The translations under genes and the position numbers were made by a program. Under the pieces are notes generated by a model. That model did not search any database, was not told where the DNA came from, and worked only from the letters and a program-made list of their open reading frames with translations. This document shows, piece by piece, positions 62,416-64,000 of a stretch of DNA of 64,000 nucleotides (the first letter of the stretch is position 1; each line of letters opens with the position of its first letter). This DNA is from Saprospiraceae bacterium (GTDB lineage: Bacteria; Bacteroidota; Bacteroidia; Chitinophagales; Saprospiraceae): positions 372,001 to 436,000 of the forward strand of contig JADJNW010000003.1 of assembly GCA_016714085.1 (NCBI GenBank), read 5' to 3'.

Positions 62416-63009
62416 CTATTTTTCTGCGAAATCAGTTAGTATATCCGCTAGTTTTACTTTTTCATCAAGAGGCTTTGGCTTTTTGGAAAGTTCAGCAAAC
62501 TTTTTATCCTTAAACCCAATAATGTAAATACGGACTCTGTTTTTTGGGACACCGTAGTCAAAAGAATTAAGGACGTAATAGTTAGCGAAATAACCTGCTT
62601 CTTTTATTCTTTCAAGAATATATGCCAATGCTTTTTTATTCCTTGGGTCAACCAACCCTTTTACATTTTCAAAAATGAATGCGTCAGGTTTAGATTGATT
62701 TAAAAGAAAGATTGTATCATTCCAAAGCTGTCCTCTATCATCATCAAATCCCAAATTTTTGCCTGCAATAGACCAACTTTGACACGGAACACCTGCTGTC
62801 AATAAGTTGTGGGGTGGAAGGGATTTAATTTTTGTAATATCCCCAAGGTTTTTTTCTATTGGTTCGTGAAAGTTTTCACAATATGTATTGATCGCATCCG
62901 TATTTATTTCGCTAAAATAAAGGCACTCTCCACCATTATTTGCCAATGCCATTCTAAAACCTCCAATTCCTGAAAAAAGGTCAATGAAGGTAAATTTTAC
63001 ATTCTTCAT
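62416..63009 (-). CDS. 5-methylcytosine DNA methyltransferase, catalytic N-terminal part
   Basis: ATG 63009. Motif I DLFSGIGGFRMAL, motif IV with the nucleophile AGVPCQSWSIAG, motif VI FIFENVKGLVDP and motif VIII YYVLNSFDYGVPKNRVRIYI are all present. It methylates cytosine at C5. The gene starts seven bases behind the endonuclease stop, so both form one operon; with the TdeIII-type partner the site is expected to be GGNCC-like. All three pieces together give about 521 residues. Confidence 0.9.
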   Translation of the reverse strand: MKNVKFTFIDLFSGIGGFRMALANNGGECLYFSEINTDAINTYCENFHEPIEKNLGDITKIKSLPPHNLLTAGVPCQSWSIAGKNLGFDDDRGQLWNDTIFLLNQSKPDAFIFENVKGLVDPRNKKALAYILERIKEAGYFANYYVLNSFDYGVPKNRVRIYIIGFKDKKFAELSKKPKPLDEKVKLADILTDFAEK

Positions 63010-63015
63010 ATATCC

Positions 63016-63851
63016 TTATTTTAGAAGTGAATCATCCATATTATGAGGTGGTTCTATTTCCAAAAATTCTCTATAAATTCTTTCTCGATAATCTTTCCCA
63101 AGCTTATTAACTTCAGCAATAAAAGTCTTATAAGTCCTCAGCCACCAATTAAATCCCAAAATTCGTTCCCAATCAGGACAGATTCATCTTCGTGCATATT
63201 AAACCATCTCATTGGAAAAGTCCATCTATAATCAGATTTTTTACCATACGGATTGTAAGCAAGTGCATAATACGCAAAATCTACTTGCCTCGGATTCATC
63301 GCTAACAGTTTAAACATTTTCTCCTTGCTTACTTTTGTTTGGTCACTATTGGGTAATGGAGCTTTTAATTCAAAAGCGTATTTTGTGTTTGTTTCTTGAT
63401 TATGAATAAAAATATCGCAAGTTACGCTTACTGGTATTGGCTTTCCACCTCCTTTTTTAATGTAGTCAAGTTCTTTAGACCAATCTGGTTTTGCTTTTTC
63501 TTTTCCCTTTGTTTTAGTCTCAAGACTATTTAGAACTTCTTGAATTCTTCGTAAACTCTCACGGCCAATAACTCCATCAATTTTATGTCCCATTGAGCAA
63601 TGACCGTGTGCTTCAAGTGCGACAACTTGTGCGAGTTTTTCCCAAACACCTCCAAATGGTGTTACAAATCTTCTTTCAAAGTGTGAACCTTTAAATATTT
63701 CGTCAGGTACTAATGCTGCATATAGTGGTTTAGCCGAATGGTGTTGCTCTTTTATAAATGGGTCGTCAATAAGAACTTTGTTCATTACTTTATCCATCAT
63801 TCTAGTTACGACATCTTTTATTGCTTCACCAATTCGTTTTTTATGATTCAT
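63016..63851 (-). CDS. TdeIII-family type II restriction endonuclease, frameshifted near the C terminus
   Basis: ATG 63851 (MNHKKRIGEAIKDVVTRMMD). Recognised as the TdeIII family by HKIDGVIGRESLRRIQEVLN, PVSVTCDIFIHNQ and YAFELKAPLPNSDQTKVSKE; D149 and E164-L-K166 (counting from three residues upstream) are the probable PD-(D/E)XK triad. The frame stops at EFWDLIGG; adding one T to the T3 run near 63155 gives EFWDFNWWLRTYKTFIAEVN and an end at 63016-63018, 278 residues. Pairs with the C5 methyltransferase behind it. Confidence 0.85.
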
Positions 63852-63916
63852 ATTTATCAAATTTTCTGCTTCAAAATTACGGATAATATAAACAGCCCTT
63901 CACAATAGACAAACAA

Positions 63917-63953
63917 AAATCATCCGCAACTACTCATAAGCTACGGATGATTT
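63917..63953 (-). terminator. Terminator ahead of the TdeIII operon
   Basis: AAATCATCCG and CGGATGATTT form a 10-bp stem; on the minus strand it runs into TTTTTGTTTG. It closes the gene that enters from the right edge. Confidence 0.65.
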
Positions 63954-63961
63954 CTTTAATA

Positions 63962-64000
63962 TTATTTTACGAATCTCGAATCTGCTATCCCAACACCTGC
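63962..64000 (-). CDS. 3' end of a gene entering from the right edge
   Basis: Thirteen codons, AGVGIADSRFVK then TAA, followed by the terminator at 63917-63953. Too short to identify. The codon pattern and terminator make it a believable gene end. Confidence 0.45.
   Translation of the reverse strand, partial: AGVGIADSRFVK

Noticed and set aside
1..64000. tRNA, rRNA or riboswitch genes
   Set aside because: No cloverleaf with a T-loop GTTCRA pattern, no rRNA segment and no known riboswitch core was recognised by eye; a covariance-model search would be decisive.

Overview
The window looks like a piece of a Bacteroidota chromosome, most likely a Saprospiria/Chitinophagia-type environmental bacterium. 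This is inferred from an Alternative Complex III cluster, an Oar-like TonB-dependent receptor, a type IX secretion C-terminal sorting region, ComEC, CtlX and several Bacteroidota-only conserved proteins, together with TAnnTTTG promoter boxes and a lack of strong Shine-Dalgarno sites. The sequence is AT-rich. No rRNA, tRNA or CRISPR array was recognised.

Layout. 1-2702 (minus) is the start of an Alternative Complex III operon (actB, actA split by an in-frame TAG). 3070-3890 is thymidylate synthase broken by a 29-base palindromic insert, followed by about 340 bases that read like bad base calls. 4334-40180 is ordinary chromosome: a START-domain lipid-binding protein, UbiD, arginyl-tRNA-protein transferase, a hydrolase/DUF5829 fusion, alcohol dehydrogenase, a dihaem cytochrome lipoprotein, 2-hydroxyacid dehydrogenase, dCTP deaminase, a GH113-like lipoprotein, a TA pair with a gutted toxin, WD40 protein, phosphopantetheinyl transferase, ComEC, RbfA, RecG, CtlX, the TonB receptor, a T9SS cargo, patatin, a PyrR-like phosphoribosyltransferase, a two-gene iron-sulfur oxidoreductase and small conserved proteins.

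40482-63860 is an accessory, defence-rich region. It holds a type I R-M locus (hsdR, hsdS, hsdM) invaded by an IS200/RAYT-like transposase and a 13-unit REP array; an unknown internally duplicated protein next to two copies of a compound palindromic element and a 21-bp tandem array; PaaZ and a fasciclin protein; a divergent McrC / EVE-McrB pair followed by a second array of about 21-bp units; a nucleotidyltransferase; an EAD-like plus SLOG-domain protein; a helix-hairpin-helix protein; and a TdeIII-type endonuclease with a 5mC methyltransferase.

Two themes run through the whole window. First, at least a dozen genes carry single-base frameshifts, mostly at homopolymers, whose repair restores family-typical lengths; I read most of these as sequencing errors, but not the larger lesions (thyA insert, hsdM deletion, toxin deletion). 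Second, many intergenic spacers are built from degenerate repeated 'words', often with a reverse-complement arm, each spacer having its own word. Candidates for something undescribed are the duplicated-domain protein with its 21-bp array and compound palindromes, the EAD-SLOG protein, and the EVE-McrB locus with its own array.
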